Positions 8,678-17,350 are shown, counted from the stretch's first letter. The stretch is 64,000 nt of DNA from Gammaproteobacteria bacterium (GCA_023228645.1 JALOAT010000006.1:1-64000); one strand, 5' to 3'. Notes: generated by a model from the letters alone, not told the origin. Numbers and translations: made by a program.

Positions 8678-9904
8678 CTAACCTGATGGGCTATCACTTT
8701 CGGAATTCATTGCACCCAACAGTTGGTCCAACACTGCCTCACGTGCGCTGGTGGGATAGCCTAGCCGGCGGAGTACCACTCGCGCGGCATTACGCATAGC
8801 GGCCTTCACACGTTCACGCTTCTCCCAATCCACGTACTGGACTTTGGCAAGCTCTGTGGCCAACTCCTGGGCGATCAGGTCCAGGCGCGCGGGTTCGACT
8901 CCAGCAGCATCTTCCGGAACGGCTAGTACCTCGCGTAGTGACTGCACCTCGCCCTCAGTTGCCTTCGCGGATGCGGTCTCTGGGACACTATCCGTTGCCT
9001 TAGCTTCCGGTTGACCCGTACGTTCTATTTCAGCTTGGCGATAGGCGATAGATTCTTCAGCGACCATTACGTTGCAGTACTGCGACGCGCCCAATAGGTC
9101 GGGGAACAGGCTCGCGTGATGCACGTTCATCATGCGCAGATGACGCAGGCAGTCTGCACGCCCATCGTTGGGGATGTAGATCTTGCAGATGTACTTGGCC
9201 AACTCGTTGGCCTCTTCTCCTTCCGGAATGTCACCGAGCACCTCGTCCTGCAACGAGTTGATCAGGAAGTTTTCCAATGTGTTGTCGTACGACGAATAGG
9301 TAAACAGGCCCGCTTGGTTGACCAGGCGGCCGTGGTCGTCTTTGCGTGGCTCCAGGATGCTAACGTCTGGGCACCTGTCTTCGACCTCAACATGCGATTT
9401 GTTTAGCACATAAATCGCGCGGTAAGGGTTATCCAGCTCCCCCGGCTGGTCATCCTTCTCAAAGGCAAAGAACAGCGCCACATATGGCGAATAGGTCCAA
9501 TCCAAAAGTGGCGTGAACAAGCCATGGTGTTGTCCGACCGACCACAGCTCGTATAACTCATGATCGTCTACCAGCGTGTGGTCGGAAATCCGCCCGCGGA
9601 CCGCGCGCCGAAACAGTCTCAGCTGAGCCTCTGCGACTTCCTGTGTAATAATCTTGCGGGTATCAAAACGTCCAAGCGACGGCGTGAGAGGCCAGTCGTA
9701 ACGGCGATGTCCACGAAAAATGAGCTGGGTCTTGGGTGGGTTAAAGAATGGCTTATCGAGCAAGTCGGGCAGCTCGCGCCAACCAGCAACGCGTGTCACT
9801 GGCACACGGCCGCTAATCTCGTCCCCAAGCACCTTGAAATTGGGCCATTCGGGTACTTGATCAAAGTATTTTGAATCGATCTGCTCTTCAGTCTGGGCGC
9901 TCAT
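8678..9904 (-). CDS. FRG-domain protein with an HsdR-like C-terminal tail
   Basis: The 408-residue protein has an FRG domain at about residues 40-290, with LIFRGHRRYDWPLTPSL, the HHGLFTPLLDWTYSP strand and NVHHASLFPDLLGASQYCN. A charged linker (~295-340) follows. Residues 342-408 (IAQELATELAK, VDWEKRERVKA, VVLRRLGYPTS) align with the last 68 residues of HsdR encoded just downstream at roughly 25 identities over 50 positions. The start codon overlaps the hsdS stop as ATGA, so it is translated with the restriction operon. FRG domains occur in predicted defence and toxin proteins, with no settled activity. The tail suggests that it docks on HsdM/HsdS where HsdR does. I do not recognise this fusion as a named system. 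Confidence 0.85.
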   Translation of the reverse strand: MSAQTEEQIDSKYFDQVPEWPNFKVLGDEISGRVPVTRVAGWRELPDLLDKPFFNPPKTQLIFRGHRRYDWPLTPSLGRFDTRKIITQEVAEAQLRLFRRAVRGRISDHTLVDDHELYELWSVGQHHGLFTPLLDWTYSPYVALFFAFEKDDQPGELDNPYRAIYVLNKSHVEVEDRCPDVSILEPRKDDHGRLVNQAGLFTYSSYDNTLENFLINSLQDEVLGDIPEGEEANELAKYICKIYIPNDGRADCLRHLRMMNVHHASLFPDLLGASQYCNVMVAEESIAYRQAEIERTGQPEAKATDSVPETASAKATEGEVQSLREVLAVPEDAAGVEPARLDLIAQELATELAKVQYVDWEKRERVKAAMRNAARVVLRRLGYPTSAREAVLDQLLGAMNSESDSPSG

Positions 9905-11067
9905 GTCTCACCTTCGACAGGCACAGGCAGCTCACCGGAAACAAGTTTTGGAAGGACGCTGTCGCGCATGGCGGCCAAGGTTTGCGACTCCTTTTCGTTG
10001 GAGAACATACGATTCCGTAGCAATTTCACCACGCGATCGAACTCTTGCCTTAGCGCGTCAGGGACCCATGCAATAGGTAAGCGATAGACGTTATTACGAT
10101 TAAGTCCCGGCACCGCCGCATCTGTATTCATTCGGTCTAGGCCAAGCGTCCGGAGCAAGTAAAAGCAAAAGGAAAGCTCCGCTTTGGGCACCACGTAGAA
10201 AACCGTGTCGATCGGGTAGAACGGTCGATCTTCCCAATACAAACTGCCAACGGTGCCTTTGCGTCCAACGATGATCCCAGGGCCATCCACAAGATGCTCA
10301 TTGTGAAAGCCCGTCAGCCCGCCTGAACCATAAACCGGTACTGGTCCATCTAAGCGATCGCTAGCCTTAAGTGCTTTGCCGTAGGCCAGATCTAAAACGT
10401 CATCCACGCGCTTCTGCTCCCACCCCTCCGGAATCTCGCCGAGTTCGGAGTCGACGAGGCGGTTGGGGAAGAGGGCGAGGAGGTCGGGGGTGAAGCCGAG
10501 GCGGCGGCAGATGGACTCGGGCGGTTCGCCGCCGGCTTTGGCGCGGACGGGGTCGAAGTCGACGAACCAGGACTTGAAGATCGCCCGCGCCATGGCCTCC
10601 AGCGTTTCGTTCGTGCGGCGGTTCAGTTCGATCTTGTCGTCGAGGGTGCCGAGGATGTGGGCGATGGCGCGTTGTTCGGCTATGTCGCTCGGGACGCGGA
10701 CCGGCAATGGGTGAATATGGTTTCGATTCAGCGTTGGTACTGCCCCACCAACATTGAATTTAGTGAAATCAATTGACTTAAGCAGGTAGTAGCAGAAGCG
10801 TTTGTCATTGCCCTTGAAATCTTTCACCCAAAGGGTGGTATTCAAAGGCCAGAAGTCGTGAGTTACGTACTGTCCCCCGCCAAGACTCCCCGATCGACCT
10901 ATCACGACCCCTGGCGCCTTAACCATCGCTGCCGTGTGAGTGCCGACCTCACCTGTTGATGCGATGATGGGGTAAGGCCCTGACTGACGTTCTTGCGCTG
11001 GCAGATCAAACCCACGCTGTAAGGTAAGCACATCACCCAATGTGCTGTTGAGCCAGTCACCCGCCAT
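9901..11067 (-). CDS. hsdS: type I restriction-modification specificity subunit S
   Basis: The 388-residue protein has the usual two target recognition domains, each followed by a conserved helix. TRD1 spans about residues 1-135 and ends in GGAVPTLNRNHIHPLPV; the first helical spacer has EQRAIAHILGTLDDKIELN and KSWFVDFDPVRAK. TRD2 spans about 210-330 and ends in DAAVPGLNRNNVYRLPI. The TRDs are visibly more AT-rich than the central spacer, the usual sign of TRD swapping. It overlaps hsdM by 11 nt and the FRG gene by 4 nt. Confidence 0.95.
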   Translation of the reverse strand: MAGDWLNSTLGDVLTLQRGFDLPAQERQSGPYPIIASTGEVGTHTAAMVKAPGVVIGRSGSLGGGQYVTHDFWPLNTTLWVKDFKGNDKRFCYYLLKSIDFTKFNVGGAVPTLNRNHIHPLPVRVPSDIAEQRAIAHILGTLDDKIELNRRTNETLEAMARAIFKSWFVDFDPVRAKAGGEPPESICRRLGFTPDLLALFPNRLVDSELGEIPEGWEQKRVDDVLDLAYGKALKASDRLDGPVPVYGSGGLTGFHNEHLVDGPGIIVGRKGTVGSLYWEDRPFYPIDTVFYVVPKAELSFCFYLLRTLGLDRMNTDAAVPGLNRNNVYRLPIAWVPDALRQEFDRVVKLLRNRMFSNEKESQTLAAMRDSVLPKLVSGELPVPVEGET

Positions 11068-12748
11068 AACCCAACCTCTTCAGATTCTCCCGAATCACCG
11101 CCTCCAACCGCGCACTCTCTTCAAACTGCTCGTTCAACTGCGCCGTGAGCCGCGCCATCTTCTCCTCGAACGGCTCGTCGTCTTCTTCCTGCTCCGGCGC
11201 GCCGACGTAGCGGCCGGGGGTGAGCACGTAGTCGTGTTTGCGGATCTCTTCGATGGTGGCGGATTTACAGAAGCCGGGGATGTCCGTGTAAAGCTTGTTG
11301 GGATCGGGATCCACCAGTGCCGTAATGCCGTTGCCCTCTTCCACTTCGCCATACGCGGAGCGCCATGCGTGGAAGGTGTCGGCGACCTTTCGGATGTCTT
11401 CCGCCTTGAAGTCGCGCAGCACGCGGTCCTTCATGTAGCCAAGGTTGCGGGCATCGATGAAGAGGATTTCACCCTTGCGGTCGCGGTGGCCGTTACGCGC
11501 GGTCTTGCTGCGGGTGAGGAACCAGATGCAGGCGGGGATCTGGGTGTTGGTGAAGAGCTGGCCGGGGAGCGCGACCATGCACTCGACCAGGTCGGCCTCG
11601 ATGAGCGCCTTGCGGATCTCGCCTTCGTTGTTGGTGTTGCTGCTCATGGAGCCGTTGGCGAGCAGCAGGGCCATGCTGCCGTGGGGCGCCAGGTGGTGGA
11701 CCATGTGCTGCATCCAGGCGAAGTTGGCGTTGCCGTTGGGCGGGATGCCGTATTTCCAGCGCGGGTCGTCCTCTTTCACGCCGGCGTTCCAGTCCTTCAT
11801 GTTGAAGGGCGGATTGGCCATGATGTAGTCGGCGCGCAGGTCCGGGTGCTGGTCGCGGGTGAAGGTGTTGGCCGGCTCCTTGCCGAGGTCGAAGTCCATA
11901 CCGCGGATGGCGAGGTTCATGGAGGCGAGGCGCCAGGTGGTGGGGTTGGCCTCCTGGCCGTAGATGGAGAGCTGGCCCAGCCTCCCCCCATGCTCTTCCA
12001 CGAACTTTTCCGACTGCACGAAGAAGCCGCCGGAGCCGCAGGCGGGGTCGTAGACGCGGCCCTGGAAGGGTTCGAGCATCTCGACGATGAGGCGGACGAT
12101 GCTGGTCGGGGTGTAGAACTCGCCGCCCCGCTTGCCGGAGGCGATGGAGAACTGGCCGAGGAAGTATTCGTAGACGTGGCCGAGGATGTCCTTGGCGTGC
12201 AGCGAGGCATGCTGAAAGGGGATGGTGGACATCAAGTCGATGAGGCCGGGCAGCGCCTCGTCCACGCGGCGGCGGGCGTAGTCCTTGTCGAGCACGCCCT
12301 TGAGCTTGGGGTTCTCCTTTTCGATCGCTTCGAGGGCGTCGTCCAGCAGGCGGCCGATGCCCTTGAATTCGTATTCGCTGGTCTTGCCGTTCTTCACCTG
12401 GAGCTTGGTGCCAAGGGCAACCTTGGCGTGGTCCTTGATGAAGTCCCAGCGCGCCAGGGCCGGCACCCAGAAGACGTTCTTCTCGGTGTAGTAGTCGCGG
12501 GCCTCCAGCTCCTGTTCGATCAGGTCGGCCGCGTCTTCGCCGAGGTAGTAGTCGTGGTTGGGGTCGGTGAAGGCGGCCTTGAGCTCTTCGCGACGCTCCT
12601 TGAAGGCGTCGGAGACGTATTTCAGGAACACCAACCCGAGCACCACGTGCATGTAGTCGCCGGGGTTGACGTTGGCGCGCAGCCGGTCGGCGGAGGACCA
12701 GAGCTGTTTGTCGAGGTTGTTGAGAAATTGTTGCTCTTCCTGGTTCAC
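11057..12748 (-). CDS. hsdM: type I restriction-modification DNA methyltransferase subunit M
   Basis: The 563-residue N6-adenine methyltransferase has the N-terminal HsdM_N helical domain (residues ~5-150), the SAM-binding motif I YDPACGSGGFF (~234) and the catalytic motif IV NPPF (~313, IMANPPFNMKDW). The C-terminal segment has YVGAPEQEEDDEPFEEKM, followed by a helix that contacts HsdS. It is the first gene of the operon and is directly preceded by a short Mrr-N-like gene 79 nt upstream. Confidence 0.95.
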   Translation of the reverse strand: MNQEEQQFLNNLDKQLWSSADRLRANVNPGDYMHVVLGLVFLKYVSDAFKERREELKAAFTDPNHDYYLGEDAADLIEQELEARDYYTEKNVFWVPALARWDFIKDHAKVALGTKLQVKNGKTSEYEFKGIGRLLDDALEAIEKENPKLKGVLDKDYARRRVDEALPGLIDLMSTIPFQHASLHAKDILGHVYEYFLGQFSIASGKRGGEFYTPTSIVRLIVEMLEPFQGRVYDPACGSGGFFVQSEKFVEEHGGRLGQLSIYGQEANPTTWRLASMNLAIRGMDFDLGKEPANTFTRDQHPDLRADYIMANPPFNMKDWNAGVKEDDPRWKYGIPPNGNANFAWMQHMVHHLAPHGSMALLLANGSMSSNTNNEGEIRKALIEADLVECMVALPGQLFTNTQIPACIWFLTRSKTARNGHRDRKGEILFIDARNLGYMKDRVLRDFKAEDIRKVADTFHAWRSAYGEVEEGNGITALVDPDPNKLYTDIPGFCKSATIEEIRKHDYVLTPGRYVGAPEQEEDDEPFEEKMARLTAQLNEQFEESARLEAVIRENLKRLGYGG

Positions 12749-12827
12749 GTTGTGCTCTGCTTGGTTCTTGACCTGGATGGGGTTAGTGATTGACTCCTTC
12801 TCCCTGGCGGGGGCAGGAATTCACTGA

Positions 12828-13040
12828 TTAGCCATCATCGCTGAAGTGGTCGTTGTCGAGCTGCTTCACTTCGTAGACATCTTTGCGCCAATCGCTGCTG
12901 ATACGCTTCGCGACTTCTTCGGGCGGCAGTTGGAATTCCGAGCAAAGCACACCGTGTACATCTGGCAGCGCATGGGGTTTATCATCAGCCAGCGCCACCA
13001 GGAAGGGCCGCATGAGCGCTTGGAAATCGGGTATGGGCAT
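12828..13040 (-). CDS. short Mrr N-terminal-domain-like protein (possible remnant)
   Basis: The 70-residue product begins MPIPDFQALMRPFLVALADDKPH, which resembles the winged-helix N-terminal domain of Mrr restriction enzymes (the usual form is IPDYQTLMLPLL..L.DG). The second half does not follow Mrr, and no catalytic Mrr domain (D-QAK) is found in either direction. It may be a leftover of a former mrr gene, or a small DNA-binding protein controlling the downstream hsd operon. AAGGA directly precedes the ATG, so translation is plausible. Confidence 0.5.
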   Translation of the reverse strand: MPIPDFQALMRPFLVALADDKPHALPDVHGVLCSEFQLPPEEVAKRISSDWRKDVYEVKQLDNDHFSDDG

Positions 13041-13245
13041 TCCTTCGTCCTGTTCAATGCCTGTCTGCGGGCGGGGTGAGTATTCTAAGCAGGGATACCG
13101 CTGGCTCGCTGGCGAGCCATTCTAACGCGCCAGACTCGTTCTTTGCGTTATGCGCCGCCGTGTTGACTAGCGCGAAAACGTAACCGCTACAAACGTGGAC
13201 TTCCGGCGTTCGAGCAACTCAGCCGTGACGCACCTGAACGTCGCT

Positions 13246-13944
13246 TCAATCTCCCGCCTCGCCCGGGTTTTTCGTACGTGATGCTTTTCCTCTTCCGCCG
13301 GCCGCCATTTCCTCCGGCGTCTTGTGCTTGTATTCGCACAGGTCCTTGATGGGGCAGTGCGGGCAGTTGGGTTTGCGGGCGGTGCAGGTGTAGCGGCCGT
13401 GCAGGATGAGCCAGTGGTGGGCGTCCTGGCGGAATTCTTCGGGCACCACTTTGAGCAGCTTTTTCTCCACTTCGAGCACGGTCTTGCCGGGCGCCAGGCC
13501 GGTGCGGTTGGCGACGCGGAAGATGTGGGTGTCCACGGCAATGGTGGGCTCACCAAAGGCGGTGTTGAGGATCACGTTGGCGGTCTTGCGGCCGACGCCG
13601 GGCAGGGCCTCCAGGGCTTCGCGGCTCCGCGGCACCTCGCCGCCGTGTTTTTCCACCAGGATCTGGCAGGTCTTGATGATGTTCTGGGCCTTGGCGTTGT
13701 ACAGGCCGATGGTTTTCACATAGTCCTTCAGGCCCTCCACGCCTAACGCGAGCATCGCCTCGGGGGTGTTCGCCACGGGAAAAAGCCTTGCGGTGGCCTT
13801 GTTGACGCCCTTGTCGGTGGCCTGGGCCGACAGTACCACGGCCACCAGCAGTTCGAAGGGCGTGCTGTAGTTCAGCTCGGTGGTGGGACGGGGATTGAGT
13901 TCGCGCAGGCGCGCGAAGATCTCATGGCGCTTCTTGGGGTTCAT
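13246..13944 (-). CDS. nth: endonuclease III
   Basis: This 232-residue DNA glycosylase/AP lyase removes oxidised pyrimidines. The helix-hairpin-helix LPGVGRKTANVIL with catalytic Lys (~residue 120) and catalytic Asp in VDTHIFRVANR (~138) are present. The C-terminal [4Fe-4S] loop CTARKPNCPHCPIKDLC keeps all four Cys. About 20 extra basic residues extend the C-terminus. In many gammaproteobacteria nth directly follows rnfE; here a toxin-antitoxin pair separates them. Confidence 0.96.
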   Translation of the reverse strand: MNPKKRHEIFARLRELNPRPTTELNYSTPFELLVAVVLSAQATDKGVNKATARLFPVANTPEAMLALGVEGLKDYVKTIGLYNAKAQNIIKTCQILVEKHGGEVPRSREALEALPGVGRKTANVILNTAFGEPTIAVDTHIFRVANRTGLAPGKTVLEVEKKLLKVVPEEFRQDAHHWLILHGRYTCTARKPNCPHCPIKDLCEYKHKTPEEMAAGGRGKASRTKNPGEAGD

Positions 13945-13953
13945 GGTGGCGGG

Positions 13954-14367
13954 TCAGAGAGGGAATTTACTGCGGATGCTGCGCACGAAAACGAGCAGAT
14001 CATCCAGATTGTGTTCCAACACGTGGCGCAGTATGCGCCGGTCGATGGTCGCGTAGCCGTGCACCAGGATGTTGCGGAATCCGGCCATCTTCTGCAGTTT
14101 GTCGACGAGTTCCTCCGGCATGGCGAGTACAGGCTGCAACAGCAGGAACAAGTCGCAGTTGATTTCAGGCTCACCGAGTCGCAGCGCGGAAACCACATGG
14201 GACGCCGCATCCAAGGCCGCCTGGATCGCAAGTTGCAGCGTGTGCGCCACGAAGCGCTCTTCTCGCACGTCGCTCTCCACGAGTTCCGGTCGTGCCAAAC
14301 GCCGCAACTCGCTCACGCAGGTTTCGATGAAGGCGAGCTTCTTCTCCAAAAGGTCACGGTCGGTCAT
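13954..14367 (-). CDS. hepT: HepT-like HEPN toxin (DUF86)
   Basis: The 137-residue all-helical protein has the HEPN RNase motif R-X4-H-X-Y as RNILVHGY (~residue 105-112), the site that the partner antitoxin can AMPylate. The start at 14367 gives MTDRDLLEKKLAFIETCV and overlaps the upstream antitoxin gene by 14 nt; the longer frame upstream is not protein-like. HepT toxins cleave RNA (tRNA in studied cases). The gene pair lies between rnfE and nth. Confidence 0.85.
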   Translation of the reverse strand: MTDRDLLEKKLAFIETCVSELRRLARPELVESDVREERFVAHTLQLAIQAALDAASHVVSALRLGEPEINCDLFLLLQPVLAMPEELVDKLQKMAGFRNILVHGYATIDRRILRHVLEHNLDDLLVFVRSIRSKFPL

Positions 14368-14767
14368 GGTGTGCACCGGGGCCGCGGCGGTATTCCCGCA
14401 AATAGGGGAGGACGTCGAAATACTCGGCACGCGCCTTCATTTCGAAGCGGATGCGGGCCGAGGCATCGTTTTCCAGCACCAGGATGCCATCGCGCAACAC
14501 GCGGTGTATCAGATCGGGCGACGCGCGGTTGAGCACCACCAGGTCCACGGGGCGACCGACTGCCTGTTCCAAGGCTGCCGCCAGATCGAGTCCCAGTCCA
14601 TCCAGGCCAAGGGGAGGTTCTTCCCGGTAGAGCACGGCTACGTCCACATCGCTGTGCGCTCCGGCTTCCTGACGTGCCTGGCTGCCGAAGAGATAGGCAC
14701 AGACCAGCCCCCTGGCGTGAGGTGCGAGGGCGTCATGCAGAGCCTGGATCAGGGACGTAGATGTCAT
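14354..14767 (-). CDS. mntA: MntA-like minimal nucleotidyltransferase antitoxin
   Basis: The 137-residue protein has the minimal nucleotidyltransferase motif GS-X10-DXD as FGSQARQEAGAHSDVDVAV (~residues 29-47) and a third acidic residue in PVDLVVL. In the MntA/HepT system this enzyme transfers AMP to the toxin tyrosine and silences it. The start at 14767 is chosen because the open frame upstream shows no conserved sequence. It runs 14 nt into hepT. Confidence 0.85.
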   Translation of the reverse strand: MTSTSLIQALHDALAPHARGLVCAYLFGSQARQEAGAHSDVDVAVLYREEPPLGLDGLGLDLAAALEQAVGRPVDLVVLNRASPDLIHRVLRDGILVLENDASARIRFEMKARAEYFDVLPYLREYRRGPGAHHDRP

Positions 14768-14815
14768 GCCCCCGATTATCGGCAGCCCCCTCCCGCGCTG
14801 CAACCGCGCGGCTGA

Positions 14816-15499
14816 TCAGGCGACGGAGGCTTCGGGTGCGGCCTTGGCCGCGGCAGCCGTACGGCGCGCCACACGCGTGTCGATGACGTTCTTGAGGGCG
14901 ATGAGCAGGCCCAGGCCGAAGAAGGCGCCGGGCGGCAGGATGGCAAACAGCAGGCCGCGGTATTCGTCGAACAGGTGCAGCGTCCACCCGCGTGCGACCT
15001 CACCGAACATCAGGTGTGCCTGGGCGAACAGGGTGCCGTTGCCCACCAGCTCGCGCATGGCGCCGAGCGTCACCAGGATGGCCGCGAAACCCAGGCCCAT
15101 GGTGAAACCGTCGGCGAGGGCGCGCGGCACTGTGTTCTTGGAGGCGAAGGCCTCGGCGCGGCCGAGGATGATGCAGTTGGTGACGATGAGCGGGATGAAA
15201 ATGCCCAGCACCTTGTACAGGCCGTGCAGGTAGGCGTTCATGGACAGCTCGATGGCGGTCACGATAGCGGCGATCACCACCACAAAAACGGGGATGCGGA
15301 TCTCCGGCTTCACCAGGTTGCGGATCAGCGACACGGCGACGTTCGAGGAGACCAGCGTGAGCATGGTGGCCAGGCCGAGGCCCAGTCCGTTCACCGCGTT
15401 GGTGGTGACGGCGAGCAGCGGGCACAGGCCCAGGATCTGCACCAGCGCCGGGTTGTTCTGCCACAGGCCGTCGATGGCGATCTTGCGATAGTCGTTCAT
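14816..15499 (-). CDS. rnfE: Rnf electron transport complex subunit E
   Basis: The 227-residue integral membrane protein has six predicted helices and the RnfE/NqrD patterns LGLCPLLAVT near the start and FIPLIVTNCIILGRAEAFA (~residues 100-120). The two membrane cysteines in these motifs are those that bind an iron-sulfur centre between RnfA and RnfE. The C-terminus is Ala-rich. It overlaps rnfG by 4 nt. Confidence 0.95.
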   Translation of the reverse strand: MNDYRKIAIDGLWQNNPALVQILGLCPLLAVTTNAVNGLGLGLATMLTLVSSNVAVSLIRNLVKPEIRIPVFVVVIAAIVTAIELSMNAYLHGLYKVLGIFIPLIVTNCIILGRAEAFASKNTVPRALADGFTMGLGFAAILVTLGAMRELVGNGTLFAQAHLMFGEVARGWTLHLFDEYRGLLFAILPPGAFFGLGLLIALKNVIDTRVARRTAAAAKAAPEASVA

Positions 15500-16143
15500 T
15501 GCGCGGTCTCCTGAGGCACGGCGGTCTGCTGCGCCTCGGGCGCGAACAGCTCGTCGCGATGTGCCGCCACGTAGCGTAGCGCGTTGGCCACAGCCTTCAC
15601 TACGGCGCGCGGGGTGATGGTGGCGCCGGTGAATTGATCGAAATCGCCGCCGTCCTTGCGTACCTTCCAGCGCTCCTCCGGGGGGTTGCCCAGGGACCGG
15701 CCGGTGAAGCGCGTGATCCAGTCGGAGCGCTCCGCTTCGATGAGGTCGCCGAGGCCCGGTGTCTCGCGGTGTGCGGTGACACGCACGCCGGCCAGGCGGC
15801 CATCTGCATTTACCGCCACCAGCAGATGGATGTCGCCGCTGTAGCCGTCCGGCGCCACCGGTGCGAGGATCACGGCGACCGTCTCGCCGCCCTGGCGGGC
15901 GCGATAGACCGGCACCGCGCGCCGGCTGCCGAGCAGCGGGTCGATCACCTGGGTCCGGGCGTCCAGCAGGTCGTTGTCGTGGCGCTCGGCGGGCACCAGG
16001 GCATGCAGCGCTTCCACCAGGGCCTGACGCTCGTTGGCCTCTACGCGCTCACGCGTGCCGAGGTGGGTGAGCCCCACCAGACTGGCGGCGGCCACCGCGA
16101 AGGCGGCGAGCAGGAAGGCGCTGATCAGCATGTTGCGCAGCAT
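15496..16143 (-). CDS. rnfG: Rnf electron transport complex subunit G
   Basis: The 215-residue subunit has one N-terminal membrane helix and a periplasmic FMN-binding domain. The covalent FMN-threonine site is DQFTGATITPRAV (~residues 165-177), matching the S/T-G-A-T rule. Upstream HRETPGLGDLIE is also typical. In the complex it relays electrons on the outer side of the membrane. It lies 3 nt after rnfD. Confidence 0.95.
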   Translation of the reverse strand: MLRNMLISAFLLAAFAVAAASLVGLTHLGTRERVEANERQALVEALHALVPAERHDNDLLDARTQVIDPLLGSRRAVPVYRARQGGETVAVILAPVAPDGYSGDIHLLVAVNADGRLAGVRVTAHRETPGLGDLIEAERSDWITRFTGRSLGNPPEERWKVRKDGGDFDQFTGATITPRAVVKAVANALRYVAAHRDELFAPEAQQTAVPQETAQ

Positions 16144-16146
16144 GAC

Positions 16147-17178
16147 TCAGCCCTTCGTGTGTCCGTACACCCGCGGGCGGGTGTAGTAATCGATGGTGGG
16201 CGCCGCCAGGTTCATGAGCAGCACGGAGAAGGCGATACCGTCGGGATAGCCGCCCCAGGTGCGGATGACGTAGATGAGCACGCCCGCACCCGCGCCGAAC
16301 ATCAGTCGGCCTCGATTGCTGGTAGCGCAGGTGGTCGGATCGGTGGCGATGAAAAACGCGCCCAGCATGGCGCCGCCGCTCATGAGGTGGAACAGCGGTC
16401 CGGCATGGGTGTCCGGATCCAGGGACCAGAACAGACCGGCCATGAGGAACAATGCGCCGAGCAGGCCGACGGGCGCATGCCAAGTGATAGTGCGGTTCCA
16501 CACCAGCCACAGGCCGCCGAGCAGCACCAGGCCATTGACCACCTCGAAGCCCTGGCCGCCCACGGCGCCGAATATCGGCGTGGCGAGAGTTTCGCTGACG
16601 GTCTTGTTGAGCGACAGCTCGGTCTTCATGAGGTCGAGCGGTGTGGCGCCGGACAGGGCGTCCAGGCTCAGGCCGGCGGGCAGCACGCCGGTGAGGGAAT
16701 AGCGCGCCGTCTCAACGAAACTCAGCACCTCGCCGCCGAGGGTGATCGGCAGCAGCCAGGTGGTCATCTCGCGCGGGAAGGAGACGAGCAGCAGCACATA
16801 GCCGACCATGGCCGGGTTGAACGGGTTGTAACCGAGGCCGCCGTATAGCTGCTTGGCGAACACGATGGCGAAGGCCGCGCCCAGCGCCACCAGCCACCAG
16901 GGTGCGAGCGGCGGCAGGGCAAAGCCGAGCAGCACGGCAGTGACCAGCGCACTGCCGTCGCTCAGGGTCACGTTGATGGCGCGACCGCGCAGGGCGAGCA
17001 TGGCCGCCTCGGCGCCCAGTGCCGCCGCAGACGCGATGGCGATGTTCACCACCATGCCCCAGCCGAACAGCCAGGTGTGGGCGATGATGGCGGGCACGAG
17101 CGCATACACCACGCGCAGCATCACGCGCGTGACGCTGGCGGGCTGATGGGCGTGGGGCGAACTGATGGTCGTCATCAT
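16147..17178 (-). CDS. rnfD: Rnf electron transport complex subunit D
   Basis: The 343-residue subunit has about ten membrane helices and the covalent FMN site as DALSGATPLDLMKTE (~residue 178). I start at the tandem ATG codons at 17173-17178, just after GGGAAG, because the frame upstream of them runs through an intergenic repeat and is not rnfD-like. The conserved FNPAMVGYVLLLVSFPREMT is present (~residues 115-134). Confidence 0.93.
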   Translation of the reverse strand: MMTTISSPHAHQPASVTRVMLRVVYALVPAIIAHTWLFGWGMVVNIAIASAAALGAEAAMLALRGRAINVTLSDGSALVTAVLLGFALPPLAPWWLVALGAAFAIVFAKQLYGGLGYNPFNPAMVGYVLLLVSFPREMTTWLLPITLGGEVLSFVETARYSLTGVLPAGLSLDALSGATPLDLMKTELSLNKTVSETLATPIFGAVGGQGFEVVNGLVLLGGLWLVWNRTITWHAPVGLLGALFLMAGLFWSLDPDTHAGPLFHLMSGGAMLGAFFIATDPTTCATSNRGRLMFGAGAGVLIYVIRTWGGYPDGIAFSVLLMNLAAPTIDYYTRPRVYGHTKG

Positions 17179-17199
17179 CACTTCCCGGAGGAAAAATCC

Positions 17200-17350
17200 A
17201 ACGCAGAGCCGCAGAGACACAGAGAGCACAGAGATTCGAGATGTGATTTCCTCGCCGACCGCGGCGCGTCGGACACCGAGGCACAGGGGCACTGAGATTC
17301 ACCCCTCGAATCTCTCTGTGTTGTCTGCGCCTCTGCGCCTCTGTGTTGAA
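17200..17350. repeat. paired inverted CAGAG-word repeat between rnfC and rnfD
   Basis: The arm at 17200-17240 repeats CAGAG at 8-9 nt spacing (GCAGAGCCGCAGAGACACAG). The arm at 17305-17350 is its inverse (TCTGTGTTGTCTGCGCCTCT). The 64-nt spacer between them looks random. The unit fills the whole gap between rnfC and rnfD and would fold into a long hairpin in the rnf transcript. Confidence 0.75.

Noticed and set aside
11042..12793. Long plus-strand open frame of 583 codons opposite hsdM
   Set aside because: It is the mirror of hsdM, Val/Glu/Gly/Leu-rich with no domain; HsdM has clear catalytic motifs on the other strand.
15634..16848. 404-codon plus-strand frame opposite rnfG/rnfD
   Set aside because: Gln/His-rich shadow; both Rnf subunits have their FMN motifs on the minus strand.
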